This document shows, piece after piece, positions 55,876 to 64,000 of a stretch of 64,000 bases of DNA. The DNA comes from Mucilaginibacter sp. PAMB04168 (GTDB taxonomy: Bacteria > Bacteroidota > Bacteroidia > Sphingobacteriales > Sphingobacteriaceae), in assembly GCF_039634365.2 (NCBI RefSeq), contig NZ_CP155079.2, forward strand, positions 1,364,001-1,428,000, written 5' to 3'. Each line of letters opens with the position of its first letter. Within the stretch, counting starts at the first letter, position 1. The notes under the pieces were generated by a model. The model made no database searches. It was not told the origin of the DNA and saw only the letters and a list, made by a program, of their open reading frames with translations. A program made the translations under genes and the position numbers.

Positions 55876-56982
55876 ATGAACATTAAGGAAACTGAAGAAG
55901 TATTGCACTGTACTGGCTGCGGCGCTAAGCTTATTTACAATTTTGCAACGCATGCCAACAAGTGTGAGTATTGTGGCAATGCTTATAAAATTAAAGCCGG
56001 TAAAAAGCCAGTCAGCGCAGGCTCTAAAACCTCAAATGCGGGCTGCATTCCCTTTAAGCGAGACATAACCGAGGTTAAAAGCAAATTATTGCATTGGATA
56101 ATTGAGGGTGACCAAACGCCTACTGATATATTATCTGCCGATTTTGAGTTGGAGAAGGCTTATTTTCCACTATGGTATTTCGAAGGGAAATACAAGGGCC
56201 ATTTTAATGCATTAAACAAAAAAGGAAAAGTTGATGGGGCCGACCAGCCTTTAAGCGGAGCATTCTCGATATACGCTTATGGCGGTAAAGCTGAAGAAGA
56301 TGGAAGCGTAATAAGTAACTTTGTAACATCAATCGATAAAAGTCTAATTGTTCCATTTGACGACGTTGAAACTGACGGCGTAACATTAAACAAAATTGCT
56401 GATCGTAATTCCTGTTGGAACACCTATGGCAACTTAAGTGTGGCAAACAGTGTATACGTTCAGTTAAGCAACCAATACGGTAAAGATTCAAGTTTGTTTA
56501 AGCATTACTTAACCTACGAGTTGGAGGCGGCTAACGCTTTTTATCTGCCATGCTGGTCTCTGTCCTGCATGTACGGCGATACTTTTTATGATGTTTACAT
56601 GGACGATATTTCTGGCAAAATAATAGGAGAGAGACCCGTTGAACAGTATATGGAGCCACCTTTGCGAGCAGCCATTTTTAAAAAATATGCTCTGGTTGGC
56701 TTAGGGCTTTGGTTTGGCATGCTTATAGTTCGCGCGTTTTTAGCAGCTGTAGTAGGCGGGCACTTTAATCCTTATGACAATTATTACAATAATATTCTTT
56801 TTAGCGAAGGTGCAGGTTTATACTGGCTGTTAAGAGGAGCCCTGTTTTTACTGGTACTCCCTGCAGTTATGGCAATTATCTTTTACCCAAACATGGTAAA
56901 TAAATTTTATAGAAAAAGAAAAGAGACAAGAATTAAAGATTTGGATTTAATACTGACCGGAAGAAAGCCCGAGGTTTTCTAA
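55876..56982 (+). CDS. Zinc-ribbon membrane protein of unknown function
   Basis: 368 residues. The N-terminus has CTGC at 12-15 and CEYC at 30-33, a CxxC-x14-CxxC zinc ribbon. A central region of about 200 residues (YFPLWYFEGKYKGHF; CWNTYGNLSVANSVYVQLSNQ) is beta-rich. Two membrane helices lie about 275-297 and 320-345, with a basic C-terminal tail (RKRKETRIKDL). I do not recognise the family. The ribbon probably faces the cytosol. It starts 38 nt after the dcw terminator and is probably a single-gene unit, not part of the division cluster. Confidence 0.6.
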   Translation: MNIKETEEVLHCTGCGAKLIYNFATHANKCEYCGNAYKIKAGKKPVSAGSKTSNAGCIPFKRDITEVKSKLLHWIIEGDQTPTDILSADFELEKAYFPLWYFEGKYKGHFNALNKKGKVDGADQPLSGAFSIYAYGGKAEEDGSVISNFVTSIDKSLIVPFDDVETDGVTLNKIADRNSCWNTYGNLSVANSVYVQLSNQYGKDSSLFKHYLTYELEAANAFYLPCWSLSCMYGDTFYDVYMDDISGKIIGERPVEQYMEPPLRAAIFKKYALVGLGLWFGMLIVRAFLAAVVGGHFNPYDNYYNNILFSEGAGLYWLLRGALFLLVLPAVMAIIFYPNMVNKFYRKRKETRIKDLDLILTGRKPEVF

Positions 56983-57019
56983 TTACCGACTGTAAAAGCG
57001 CTTTTGAATGTGATGGTCA

Positions 57020-57061
57020 CAACTGTACCTTTTTGCATTGTTCTGCAAAAAGGAACAGTTG
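57020..57061. terminator. Long inverted repeat between convergent genes
   Basis: Arms of 18 bases (57020-57037 and 57044-57061), CAACTGTACCTTTTTGCA against TGCAAAAAGGAACAGTTG, differ from perfect complementarity at one position; the loop is TTGTTC. It sits between the stops of two convergent genes. No T-run follows, so termination is inferred from position only. Confidence 0.5.
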
Positions 57062-57125
57062 TTGGAAAAACTTCCAGTCTATCGACGGCCATGCCTTACA
57101 ATTTTAGCCTACAGCTTTGCAATAG

Positions 57126-57614
57126 CTACCCCCACTTTTCGTCATCATTTGCCCATTTATTGCGGCGCAAATCAAATGATTCTGCATCATCATGCATCAT
57201 TAGGTAAACGGGCTTTGTCAAGCCGGAGTTGTCAACTTTTGCCCAGCATTGTATGAACCAGTTTATAAACAGGTCTTTTTGCTTTTCGTAAAAATCATCT
57301 ATTTCCTGGTCGCTTAAATCATAACTGTCATAGTCCAGGTCATAGTCATAGCCACTCAGCACTCCGTCGGGGTAACTGGCCAAAAGAGGTTTAAATCCTA
57401 ACTGTGTTTCATCCTGATCCATAAGGTAAACAACAGGCCTGTATCCGTCCGCAAAAATTTCAATATCAATTAGGTATATGTCGTTAGGTGTGTGGTGTTT
57501 GTACAGGCTATAATCGCCTCTGGCCACACTATTCAAATCGGTTACAAGTTCTTGGCTTATGGTCTCCAGATGTTGTTGGGTTAATTGCAATACTTCCTGA
57601 ATGTGAGTTTTCAT
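57126..57614 (-). CDS. Unknown acidic protein
   Basis: 162 residues, no signal peptide or membrane helix. An N-terminal helical part (IQEVLQLTQQHLETISQELV) is followed by a mixed region (NDIYLIDIEIFADGYRPVVYLMD) and a strongly acidic Tyr/Asp stretch (about 89-112, GYDYDLDYDSYDLSDQEIDD), then IQCWAKVDNSGLTKPVYLMMHDDAESFDL. I do not recognise it. Codon use looks like its neighbours. It is single and convergent with the zinc-ribbon gene. Confidence 0.5.
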   Translation of the reverse strand: MKTHIQEVLQLTQQHLETISQELVTDLNSVARGDYSLYKHHTPNDIYLIDIEIFADGYRPVVYLMDQDETQLGFKPLLASYPDGVLSGYDYDLDYDSYDLSDQEIDDFYEKQKDLFINWFIQCWAKVDNSGLTKPVYLMMHDDAESFDLRRNKWANDDEKWG

Positions 57615-57820
57615 AATAAGGTCGTGTTGATACTTTAAAGCAAAATACAGATTTTTAATGTTAACACTGTATGCTTTGTATTTATCTAAGCCACAGTTTT
57701 TTCAAGTGTTAGCATCATACTATTCAATTAATCACGTATGGCAAATCTCAATAATGCCAATTAAAGATGGCTATTTAACACAAGTAATTAGTTATAAGCT
57801 ATTATAATAAGTTATAACGA

Positions 57821-57851
57821 TTGCTACCCTGCACTTTTAGCACTATATTTG
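57821..57851 (+). promoter_or_regulatory. Bacteroidota-type promoter of the alpha-oxoamine synthase gene
   Basis: TTG at 57821-57823 (preceded by A), a 20-nt spacer and TATATTTG at 57844-57851 match the -33/-7 consensus with the same spacing as the tRNA-Arg promoter. Predicted transcription starts near 57858, giving a leader of about 25 nt before the TTG start codon. Confidence 0.65.
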
Positions 57852-57882
57852 CGTAGATATTTAACGATTAGAGATACGCATT

Positions 57883-59127
57883 TTGGATTTATTTGACAAG
57901 ATATCGAAAAACTTAGGTGGTCCTATTGGGATGCACCAGAAATGGTCGCACGGTTATTTCTCGTTCCCCAAACTGGAGGGCGAAATATCGGCACATATGA
58001 ATTTTAATGGCAAAGAGCACCTGGTTTGGAGCCTGAACAATTACCTGGGTTTGGCCAATCATCCGGAGGTTCGTAAAGCTGATGCGCAAGCTGCCGCTGA
58101 CTATGGGATGGCTTACCCGATGGGTGCCCGCATGATGTCTGGCAATACCAAAGAGCACGAATCATTAGAGCAAGGACTGGCCGAATTTGTAGGCATGGAA
58201 GCTGGCTTCTTACTTAACTACGGTTACCAGGGCATGGTATCTATTATTGATACACTGGTTGACCGTAATGATGTGATAGTGTACGATGCCGAATCACACG
58301 CCTGTATTATTGATGGCGTACGCCTGCACATGGGCAAGCGTTATGTATACCAGCATAATGATATCGAAAGCTTTGAAAAGCAACTGGAGCGTGCCACCAA
58401 GCTAACTGAACAAACAGGTGGCGGCATACTGGTGATTACCGAAGGTGTTTTTGGTATGTCGGGCGCGCAGGGCAAGTTGAAAGAGATTGTAGCATTAAAA
58501 GATAAATACAACTTCCGTTTGCTGATTGACGATGCACACGGTTTCGGTACCATGGGCCCAACTGGTGCAGGTACACATGAGGAGCAGGATTGTATTGAAG
58601 GTGTGGATGTATACTTTGGTACCTTCGCTAAATCGATGGCCGGTATTGGCGCTTTCGTGGCAGCCAAAGCAGATATTATTGCTTACCTGCGCTATAATAT
58701 GCGTTCGCAAACGTTTGCTAAAGCATTACCTATGCCTATGGTTATTGGTTTACAAAAGCGTTTCGAACTGCTTAAATCAAAACCCGAACTGCGCGAAAAG
58801 CTTTGGACTATTGCCCATACTTTGCAAGCCGGCTTAAAAGAACGTGGATTTGATATTGGCAACACCAATACGATGGTAACACCGGTATTTTTGAAAGGTG
58901 AGTTATTGGAAGCCACAAGCCTCACCCGCGATTTGCGTGAGAACTACGGTATATTCTGTTCAATCGTCGTATATCCGGTTATTCCAAAAGGACTGATCGT
59001 GCTCCGGCTTATCCCCACTGCAACGCATTCGTTAGAAGATGTGCAGCGCACGCTTGATGCTTACAGTGAAGTAGCACAAAAGCTAAAAGAAGGGGTATAC
59101 AAAGAAGATTCTATGGCGATTGCCTGA
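57883..59127 (+). CDS. Alpha-oxoamine synthase (serine palmitoyltransferase / KBL-like PLP enzyme)
   Basis: 414-residue fold-type I PLP enzyme of the family that joins an amino acid to an acyl thioester (serine palmitoyltransferase, 2-amino-3-ketobutyrate CoA ligase, AONS, ALAS). NNYLGLANHPEV near the start, DDAHGFGTMGPTGAG (PLP Asp), and GTFAKSMAGIGAF with the PLP Lys are present. The block YPMGARMMSGNTKEHE differs from the known Sphingobacterium SPT, so it may be the clade tied to sulfonolipid or related long-chain-base synthesis. It starts at TTG 57883, supported by the promoter just upstream. Substrate unproven. Confidence 0.82.
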   Translation: MDLFDKISKNLGGPIGMHQKWSHGYFSFPKLEGEISAHMNFNGKEHLVWSLNNYLGLANHPEVRKADAQAAADYGMAYPMGARMMSGNTKEHESLEQGLAEFVGMEAGFLLNYGYQGMVSIIDTLVDRNDVIVYDAESHACIIDGVRLHMGKRYVYQHNDIESFEKQLERATKLTEQTGGGILVITEGVFGMSGAQGKLKEIVALKDKYNFRLLIDDAHGFGTMGPTGAGTHEEQDCIEGVDVYFGTFAKSMAGIGAFVAAKADIIAYLRYNMRSQTFAKALPMPMVIGLQKRFELLKSKPELREKLWTIAHTLQAGLKERGFDIGNTNTMVTPVFLKGELLEATSLTRDLRENYGIFCSIVVYPVIPKGLIVLRLIPTATHSLEDVQRTLDAYSEVAQKLKEGVYKEDSMAIA

Positions 59128-59145
59128 TTAAATTACTATAGTAAT

Positions 59146-59178
59146 AAAAAAGCCTTGCCATACATGCAAGGCTTTTTT
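59146..59178. terminator. Terminator after the alpha-oxoamine synthase gene
   Basis: AAAAAAGCCTTGC (59146-59158) and GCAAGGCTTTTTT (59166-59178), 13 perfect base pairs, 7-nt loop. Confidence 0.92.
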
Positions 59179-59180
59179 TG

Positions 59181-59497
59181 TTACTGCTAACTGCTTACTT
59201 ATTTAGCAGGTACGCCTTTGCAAACCTCAATTGTGTAATTTTAGCTTCATGCTGACGTTAAAATGGTACCAAATACGTGAAAACTTTTCAATTAATGGAT
59301 TGTATTGTTACCAATTTCGAATTTATTGGATGCTATTGATAATAGAATTCAACCAAAGTGGCTGCTTAAATTAAAAAGTGCTTAAAAAGTGCTTTAAACG
59401 CACTTTTTGGGGTTTAGATATTTTTTTATTCGAAAAAACGCTTTAGATTAGCCTTAGATAAAACAATTAACCTCAATCTTTAAAGGAGTAATTCAAA
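59181..59497. other. Intergenic region upstream of the histone-like gene
   Basis: About 315 nt without an ORF. The part near the gene is very AT-rich (poly-T at about 59421-59430), which would suit a strong promoter, but I cannot place a full -33/-7 pair. The phrase AAAAAGTGCTT occurs twice close together (about 59374-59394), a small direct repeat. Confidence 0.4.
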
Positions 59498-59680
59498 ATG
59501 GAAAAATTTAACGAAGTAAAAGAACTTATTGCATCATTAGAAGGCGATGCTGACAAATTTTACAACAAAGGCAACAGCGCTGCTGGTACCCGCGTACGTA
59601 AAGGAATGCAAGACCTGAAGAACTTAGCGCAAGCTATCCGTCTTGAGGTTCAAGAGTCAAAAAACAAAGCTGAAAAATAA
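59498..59680 (+). CDS. Histone H1-like DNA-binding protein
   Basis: 60 residues, Lys-rich, with KFYNKGNSAAGTRVRKGMQD in the middle; this matches the small Hc1/histone-H1-like proteins found in Bacteroidota, expected to bind DNA and help organise the nucleoid. It has AAAGGAG 10 nt before the ATG, a clear Shine-Dalgarno site unlike most genes here, suggesting strong translation. Own terminator downstream. Confidence 0.85.
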   Translation: MEKFNEVKELIASLEGDADKFYNKGNSAAGTRVRKGMQDLKNLAQAIRLEVQESKNKAEK

Positions 59681-59712
59681 GCGGAGTCTTTACTTAGTAA
59701 AGTATAAAAAGA

Positions 59713-59737
59713 GCTGGCTCACAAGCCGGCTTTTTTT
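59713..59737 (+). terminator. Terminator after the histone-like gene
   Basis: GCTGGCT (59713-59719) pairs with AGCCGGC (59724-59730), with one G-T pair and a short loop, followed by seven T. Confidence 0.8.
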
Positions 59738-59799
59738 ATGTTTATTATTTTGTTTACAAGATCAGCACGGGTATGTTTGCCGGTTTATACAAACGTTTA

Positions 59800-59842
59800 C
59801 ATCAAACAAAAAAGCCTGCTTAGCAGGCTTTTTTGTTTGATG
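59800..59842. terminator. Perfect 21-bp palindromic terminator before dapA 3' end
   Basis: Arms 59800-59820 and 59822-59842 are exact complements around a single central base; the core is AAAAGCCTGC/GCAGGCTTTT. It is 18 nt past the dapA stop on the minus strand and serves as terminator for dapA, and possibly as a second one for the histone-like gene. Confidence 0.92.
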
Positions 59843-59860
59843 TTGAAAGCGGGAGACTAC

Positions 59861-60742
59861 TTACCCCACAATACTCTTTAGTTCGGCGGCAATTTTATTT
59901 GCAACAGGTTCACTTACTTGTACCAATGGTAAGCGAAGTGCATCGCCGCAAACCCCTAACTGTTTTAAGGCCGTTTTAATACCGCCCGGGCTTCCATCGG
60001 CAAACATTAGGCGGGTAAACTCAATAAGTTCGTAGTGTCCTTGTTGTGCTGCTTTAAAGTTGCCGCTTAAACAGGTATTAACCATGGTCGACAGTTGTTT
60101 GGGTAAAGCATTGCCTATAACCGATATTAAGCCTACCGCACCCATCGCCATCATTGGCAGGGTTACCGGGTCATCGCCTGATATGAACAGAAAATCTGCC
60201 GGCTTATCGCGCATGATCTGGTTAAACTGATCAAAGTTGCCCGACGCTTCTTTTGTGCCTATAATGTTCTTGAAATCATTGGCTAACCTAACGGTTGTTT
60301 CGGCACTTACGTTGCTGCCCGTACGACCGGGCACGTTGTAAAGTATAATAGGCAGCGCAGCGCTTTCGGCAATGGCCTTGTAGTGTTGGTATATGCCTTC
60401 CTGAGTAGGTTTGTTGTAGTAAGGACTTGCAGACAAGATAGCGTCATAGCCATTGGTATCAAACTCCTTCACGGCTTCAACAACTTCATGGGTGTTATTG
60501 CCGCCAATGCCGGCTACCAGGTTTACACGTTTATTAACTTTTTCGGCCGTAAAAGCCCATATCTTCTTCTTCTCTTCCTTATTTAAAGTGGCGCTCTCGC
60601 CGGTTGTACCTAATGATACCAGGTAGTTAATACCACCCTCAACTAGGTAATCAATTAAATTTTCAAGGCCTGCGTAATCAACCTGGCCATTGGCATCAAA
60701 CGGAGTTACCATAGCTACTCCGGTTCCGTGAAACATTTCCAT
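59861..60742 (-). CDS. dapA: 4-hydroxy-tetrahydrodipicolinate synthase
   Basis: 293-residue TIM-barrel aldolase condensing pyruvate with aspartate semialdehyde, the first step towards diaminopimelate and lysine. VSLGTTGESATL, YNVPGRTG (Tyr about 137 of the proton relay) and IIGTKEASGNF (Schiff-base Lys about 166) are present. Met1 and Met3 are both possible starts. It supplies the meso-diaminopimelate that MurE of this window is predicted to use. Single gene. Confidence 0.97.
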   Translation of the reverse strand: MEMFHGTGVAMVTPFDANGQVDYAGLENLIDYLVEGGINYLVSLGTTGESATLNKEEKKKIWAFTAEKVNKRVNLVAGIGGNNTHEVVEAVKEFDTNGYDAILSASPYYNKPTQEGIYQHYKAIAESAALPIILYNVPGRTGSNVSAETTVRLANDFKNIIGTKEASGNFDQFNQIMRDKPADFLFISGDDPVTLPMMAMGAVGLISVIGNALPKQLSTMVNTCLSGNFKAAQQGHYELIEFTRLMFADGSPGGIKTALKQLGVCGDALRLPLVQVSEPVANKIAAELKSIVG

Positions 60743-60849
60743 CTATATTATTAAAAGGGGTGCTAAGATAGCGTTTTCATAGCTACTTAAATCATAACAT
60801 TCTGTAAATGTTTCATAAACCGGCAGCCGGTACCCTGTTAAACTGCATG

Positions 60850-63303
60850 CTATAATTTAACACCAAAACGGAACGCCGATGATTCGCGTCCACCTCCATT
60901 TAATGTGCGGCCGTACATAAATGTAAAGTTCAAATATCTTACTCCCAAGCCTACTTCTGTATAGTTTTTGAGTGCCGGTGTATGCAGGTAATTTACCTGT
61001 ACCAATTCCTGTAACTTTAACTTGCGTATAAGCGGTATTTTACTCAGCACAATGCCGCCAAAGTTTTGTTCTATATGGCCTTCTGCATATTGGTTCGGCG
61101 TGCTATTGCGGTAAAAATCGAGCAATAGAAATGAGTTAACCGAATTATCAAATACTCTGGTTTGCGTACCCAAAAAATGCTTGTAATCGATGTAATACAA
61201 CCTGTTGTTATTTGAAAATTTGCCTGCGGCAACATAAAATGACAGCTTGCCATACAATCCTAAATTAATATCCTGTTTAGTTAAGCTGGCCGATAGCAGG
61301 TCGAAATCTACATCAGAACCCAGCACGTTTTTTAAGCCCTTAGTATAATTAAGTGTTAATGTAGGGTATTCGGACGGCAAATAATAACGCCCGGTTGGAT
61401 AGGTGACATAGCGGTTGCTAAAATTATAGCTTAGCCTGGCGCCGATTTTAAACGACTGATTTCGTTCGAACAGTGGCACCCCTTCCATTGCTGGCACAAA
61501 CGGGTTGTTGGATGTGTATTGCCTGTCGCGGTAAAAAAAGCTGTAAAACGATGTGTTATCCAGCCAGCGCCTGTCGGCATACTCGGCGCTGGCCGTTGCT
61601 GTTAGCCCGCCAGCCAGCCGGTGCGACACGCTGATCGCAGCAAAATGCTTATCATACAGTTTCTGAAAGTTATTGCGGTAAAACAGACTGGAAAATGTAC
61701 TGATAGATGGTGTTAATGGCTCCATGTTGTTCAAATCCACCACATCCGAACCTACGTTAACGCCAATGGTGAAGCTTTTAACCGGTATAACGGCATTAAC
61801 ACTTCCATGCAGCAAATGGTTACTAAAGCCATAGCGTATGCGGCCGCCGAGGCGCAGGTACTTGTTATTTAAGCTATCAATCTGCCGTGTGTAGGTAGCG
61901 CCGTAATTTATGGCAAAGCCTTCAACCGTATTATACAACATGGAACCGAGAATCCCTTGAGTGCTAAAATATGTTTTTTGGTAACGGTTGCGTATGTTTA
62001 TACCCGACAATAAGAAACGTGGAACAGATACCTTGTTAAACTTACGATCTAATGAGTCCAGATAAGGCTTTGATTCGCGCTTTTGGGCCAGTACAGCTTT
62101 CTTTTGATAGTCTGTCTTTTCTTCGTCAGTTAAGGGTATGGGCCGCGCCTGCTGCCAGTAGGTCGAATCCTTTTTGTTAACCCCGGCCGTTACTTTCATT
62201 ACTTCGGCAAAGGTTTTCTTATTAAATGGTGGATCGATGTCGTAATTTTTATATACAGCCACATAATAACCGCCAAACTTAAACCCGAAAAATCCTCCCC
62301 TGAATTCGAATTTTACTGACGATGGCATCCATGCTTGTTTTTCCACGGGAATAAATTGCTGCTTAACCGTAATAGTATCCAGCAAGTTAATGCCCGATGA
62401 TTTGGTCAGGAACACATCAATACTGTGAATACGCCAACTGTCTTCTATAATATAAATATAGCCTTCAAAAGCAGGCTCGTAACGGCGCTTTGGTGTTACT
62501 TGTATACGGTTAATAGTTTCGCCATTTTCGACCGTTTCACCCATATATTTATAATTGTAAAACGATAAGGCATTATCAGCAATGGGCGATACGAGTGGCC
62601 GGTTGCTCAACCCTTCCCAGTTTTGCAGGTTATCATAAAAGTTTACGCTCAGATCTGATGCGCGGTTGAAGCTGAACGCTCTGTTACTGCCCGATACTTT
62701 GGAGGAGACCATTTCCTCATGATACTGATTAGGCCGCAGGTAACTCAGTTTAGATTCAGACTCGGACAAGTACAAAATACCTTTACGGTTTGAGTCGAGC
62801 CCCATTTGCTTGGCAAAGTCATCAACATTGCGTCCCATAAATTTTTTGGGCGCGGCTAATAGTCGCTGTAAGCCTTTGATGTAAGTATCACATGTATATG
62901 ACTTAACTTCGTTTTGGTAAGTTTTGCGCTTGCGAATAGCCTTGCGAATAATGCCATAGGCCGGATCTTCGGCGCCGGCTTTTACCACTACGTTTTGCAG
63001 CTGGTAAGCTTCGGGTTGTAACTGGATATCAATAGTTTGGTTTGCTTTTAAACTAACCTGACGTGTTTCTTGCCGGTAGCCAATAGCCTTAAACAATAAA
63101 TCATAGTTGCCGGTAGGCAATGTAAGGGTATACTGCCCATCACTATTGGCCGGTGAGCCTTTGCTTGTATTTTTAATGACTACTGTAGCAAACGGTATGG
63201 GCTGGCCGGTATTATCTTTAACCGTTCCACTCAGCGTAAAAGTTTGGGCCAGTGCGTTAACGCATAACAATAGAAAGGCGAGCAGTGATAAGGTACTTTT
63301 CAT
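60850..63303 (-). CDS. DUF5686 outer-membrane protein with carboxypeptidase-like regulatory domain
   Basis: 817 residues with a signal peptide ending at ALAQ. Residues about 20-105 form a carboxypeptidase-D regulatory-like beta domain (LSGTVKDNTGQPIPFATVVIKN), as at the front of TonB-dependent receptors. The rest matches the DUF5686 family of Bacteroidota: a conserved soluble segment (AYGIIRKAIRKRKTYQNEVKSY) then many beta strands, ending in the FRFGVKL aromatic-type terminus of an outer-membrane barrel. No plug or TonB box is visible, so it is not a typical SusC protein. Function unknown. Confidence 0.83.
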   Translation of the reverse strand: MKSTLSLLAFLLLCVNALAQTFTLSGTVKDNTGQPIPFATVVIKNTSKGSPANSDGQYTLTLPTGNYDLLFKAIGYRQETRQVSLKANQTIDIQLQPEAYQLQNVVVKAGAEDPAYGIIRKAIRKRKTYQNEVKSYTCDTYIKGLQRLLAAPKKFMGRNVDDFAKQMGLDSNRKGILYLSESESKLSYLRPNQYHEEMVSSKVSGSNRAFSFNRASDLSVNFYDNLQNWEGLSNRPLVSPIADNALSFYNYKYMGETVENGETINRIQVTPKRRYEPAFEGYIYIIEDSWRIHSIDVFLTKSSGINLLDTITVKQQFIPVEKQAWMPSSVKFEFRGGFFGFKFGGYYVAVYKNYDIDPPFNKKTFAEVMKVTAGVNKKDSTYWQQARPIPLTDEEKTDYQKKAVLAQKRESKPYLDSLDRKFNKVSVPRFLLSGINIRNRYQKTYFSTQGILGSMLYNTVEGFAINYGATYTRQIDSLNNKYLRLGGRIRYGFSNHLLHGSVNAVIPVKSFTIGVNVGSDVVDLNNMEPLTPSISTFSSLFYRNNFQKLYDKHFAAISVSHRLAGGLTATASAEYADRRWLDNTSFYSFFYRDRQYTSNNPFVPAMEGVPLFERNQSFKIGARLSYNFSNRYVTYPTGRYYLPSEYPTLTLNYTKGLKNVLGSDVDFDLLSASLTKQDINLGLYGKLSFYVAAGKFSNNNRLYYIDYKHFLGTQTRVFDNSVNSFLLLDFYRNSTPNQYAEGHIEQNFGGIVLSKIPLIRKLKLQELVQVNYLHTPALKNYTEVGLGVRYLNFTFMYGRTLNGGGRESSAFRFGVKL

Positions 63304-63506
63304 TATGATTAGGGGTGTGCCCTAAAGATGCGAAAATTCGTTGATGTGCCTTGTTAAAATGTGTTAAAGTTAACGCTGCGTATTTCGGCTTGCCCAGATT
63401 CGGGTCTGAGTCTTATACAAGGAGATCCGGCTGCTTTTACCAATGGAATAGCCCTGGTACTTACTATTTCAAAACCACTCAAAGTCACTTCACATTCTTC
63501 ATACGT

Positions 63507-64000
63507 CTACTCAATCATTTTCAATAGCTCATCATCGCTTATAATCGGAATATTGAGCTTGTTTGCTTTCTCAAGTTTAGCAGGGCCCATGTTATCGCCG
63601 GCTACCAGGTAGTTAAGTTTGGCCGATATGCTGCTGAGTATTTTGCCGCCGTTTTGCTCAATCATTTCTTTGAGATCATCGCGCGAGTATTTTTCAAATA
63701 CACCCGATATGATGAAGGTTTGGCCAGAGAGCTTTTCGCTTTGCAGCGTTACTTCTTTTTCTTCCGCTGCAAATTGCAGGCCCAGCGTTTTGAGTTTTTG
63801 CAATTCCTGTTGGTGTACCTCGCCGCCCATGTATTCAACCAGGCTTTGGGCAATGCGTTCGCCAATTTCTTCCACAGCAATTAGCTCCTCCAGGGTGGCG
63901 GCTTGCAAGCGTTCAATGGTTTTAAAGTGGGCTACCAGTTTGCGTGCTACCGTTTCACCTACATAGCGTATGCCTAAGCCAAACAGTACTTTCTCAAAAG
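63507..64000 (-). CDS. ligA: NAD-dependent DNA ligase, C-terminal part
   Basis: The last 164 or so residues; the 5' part lies beyond the right edge. The frame stays open to base 64000, so the TTG at 63908 is internal, not a start. FEKVLFGLGIRYVGETVARKL is the helix-hairpin-helix region. TLEELIAVEEIGERIAQSL continues it. A BRCT domain occupies the last 80 residues (LSGQTFIISGVFEKYSRDDL to ISDDELLKMIE). Seals nicks in replication and repair. About 200 nt without features separate its stop from the DUF5686 gene start. Confidence 0.95.
   Translation of the reverse strand, partial: FEKVLFGLGIRYVGETVARKLVAHFKTIERLQAATLEELIAVEEIGERIAQSLVEYMGGEVHQQELQKLKTLGLQFAAEEKEVTLQSEKLSGQTFIISGVFEKYSRDDLKEMIEQNGGKILSSISAKLNYLVAGDNMGPAKLEKANKLNIPIISDDELLKMIE

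Noticed and set aside
63507..63908. A stand-alone 133-residue BRCT protein
   Set aside because: The frame is open upstream to the window edge and reads as LigA helix-hairpin-helix sequence, so it is the end of ligA.

Overview
The window reads as a chromosomal segment of a Bacteroidota bacterium, most likely family Sphingobacteriaceae (a Mucilaginibacter/Pedobacter-like genome). The evidence is the gene content (FadL-like plus GDSL lipoprotein pair, DUF5686 outer-membrane protein with a carboxypeptidase-like domain, histone H1-like small protein, short F1 epsilon subunit), promoters of the TTTG / TAnnTTTG type, few Shine-Dalgarno sequences and moderate GC. No phage, plasmid, insertion sequence, CRISPR array or recognisable defence system is visible; nearly all of it is housekeeping metabolism and cell division.

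Layout. 1-5115 (minus): tetrapyrrole genes hemA, an MFS exporter gene, a fused hemC-hemD, and the start of hemB, which runs off the left edge. 5380-6617 (plus): a DoxX-like membrane protein and an alpha/beta hydrolase. 6643-18685 (minus): a complete branched-chain amino-acid operon in the order ilvD-ilvB-ilvN-ilvC-leuC-leuD-leuB-methyltransferase-leuA-ilvA, covering threonine to 2-oxobutanoate, the shared acetohydroxyacid steps, and the leucine branch. 19395-21244 (minus): atpD-atpC. 21461-24064 (plus): FadL-like porin and GDSL lipoprotein. 24173-32132: quinone oxidoreductase, peroxiredoxin, tRNA-Arg, adk-obgE, a polytopic membrane protein, gapdh, a GNAT acetyltransferase and a glycine-zipper lipoprotein. 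32133-39117: pgk, a secreted CocE-type hydrolase, an EamA transporter, two broken loci, yceH-like, a lipoprotein and purU.

39755-55838 (plus) is the division and cell-wall (dcw) cluster: MraZ operator, mraZ-rsmH-ftsL-ftsI-murE-mraY-murD-ftsW-murG-murC-ftsQ-ftsA-ftsZ, closed by a strong terminator. The first five genes overlap by 4-8 nt. 55876-64000 holds a zinc-ribbon membrane protein, an unknown acidic protein, an alpha-oxoamine synthase, the histone-like protein, dapA, a DUF5686 protein and the 3' end of ligA. DapA feeds the meso-diaminopimelate used by MurE.

The most unusual signal is not a gene. Several gaps between co-transcribed genes, chiefly in the ilv-leu operon and between atpD and atpC, are filled by degenerate 7-nt-period arrays in two mutually complementary arms. 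The arms run from the stop codon of one gene almost to the start codon of the next. The unit differs at each site, but the period and the inverted layout recur. A second, unrelated dispersed imperfect inverted repeat (left end TGTCATCTCGAA-like) occurs in at least three gaps.
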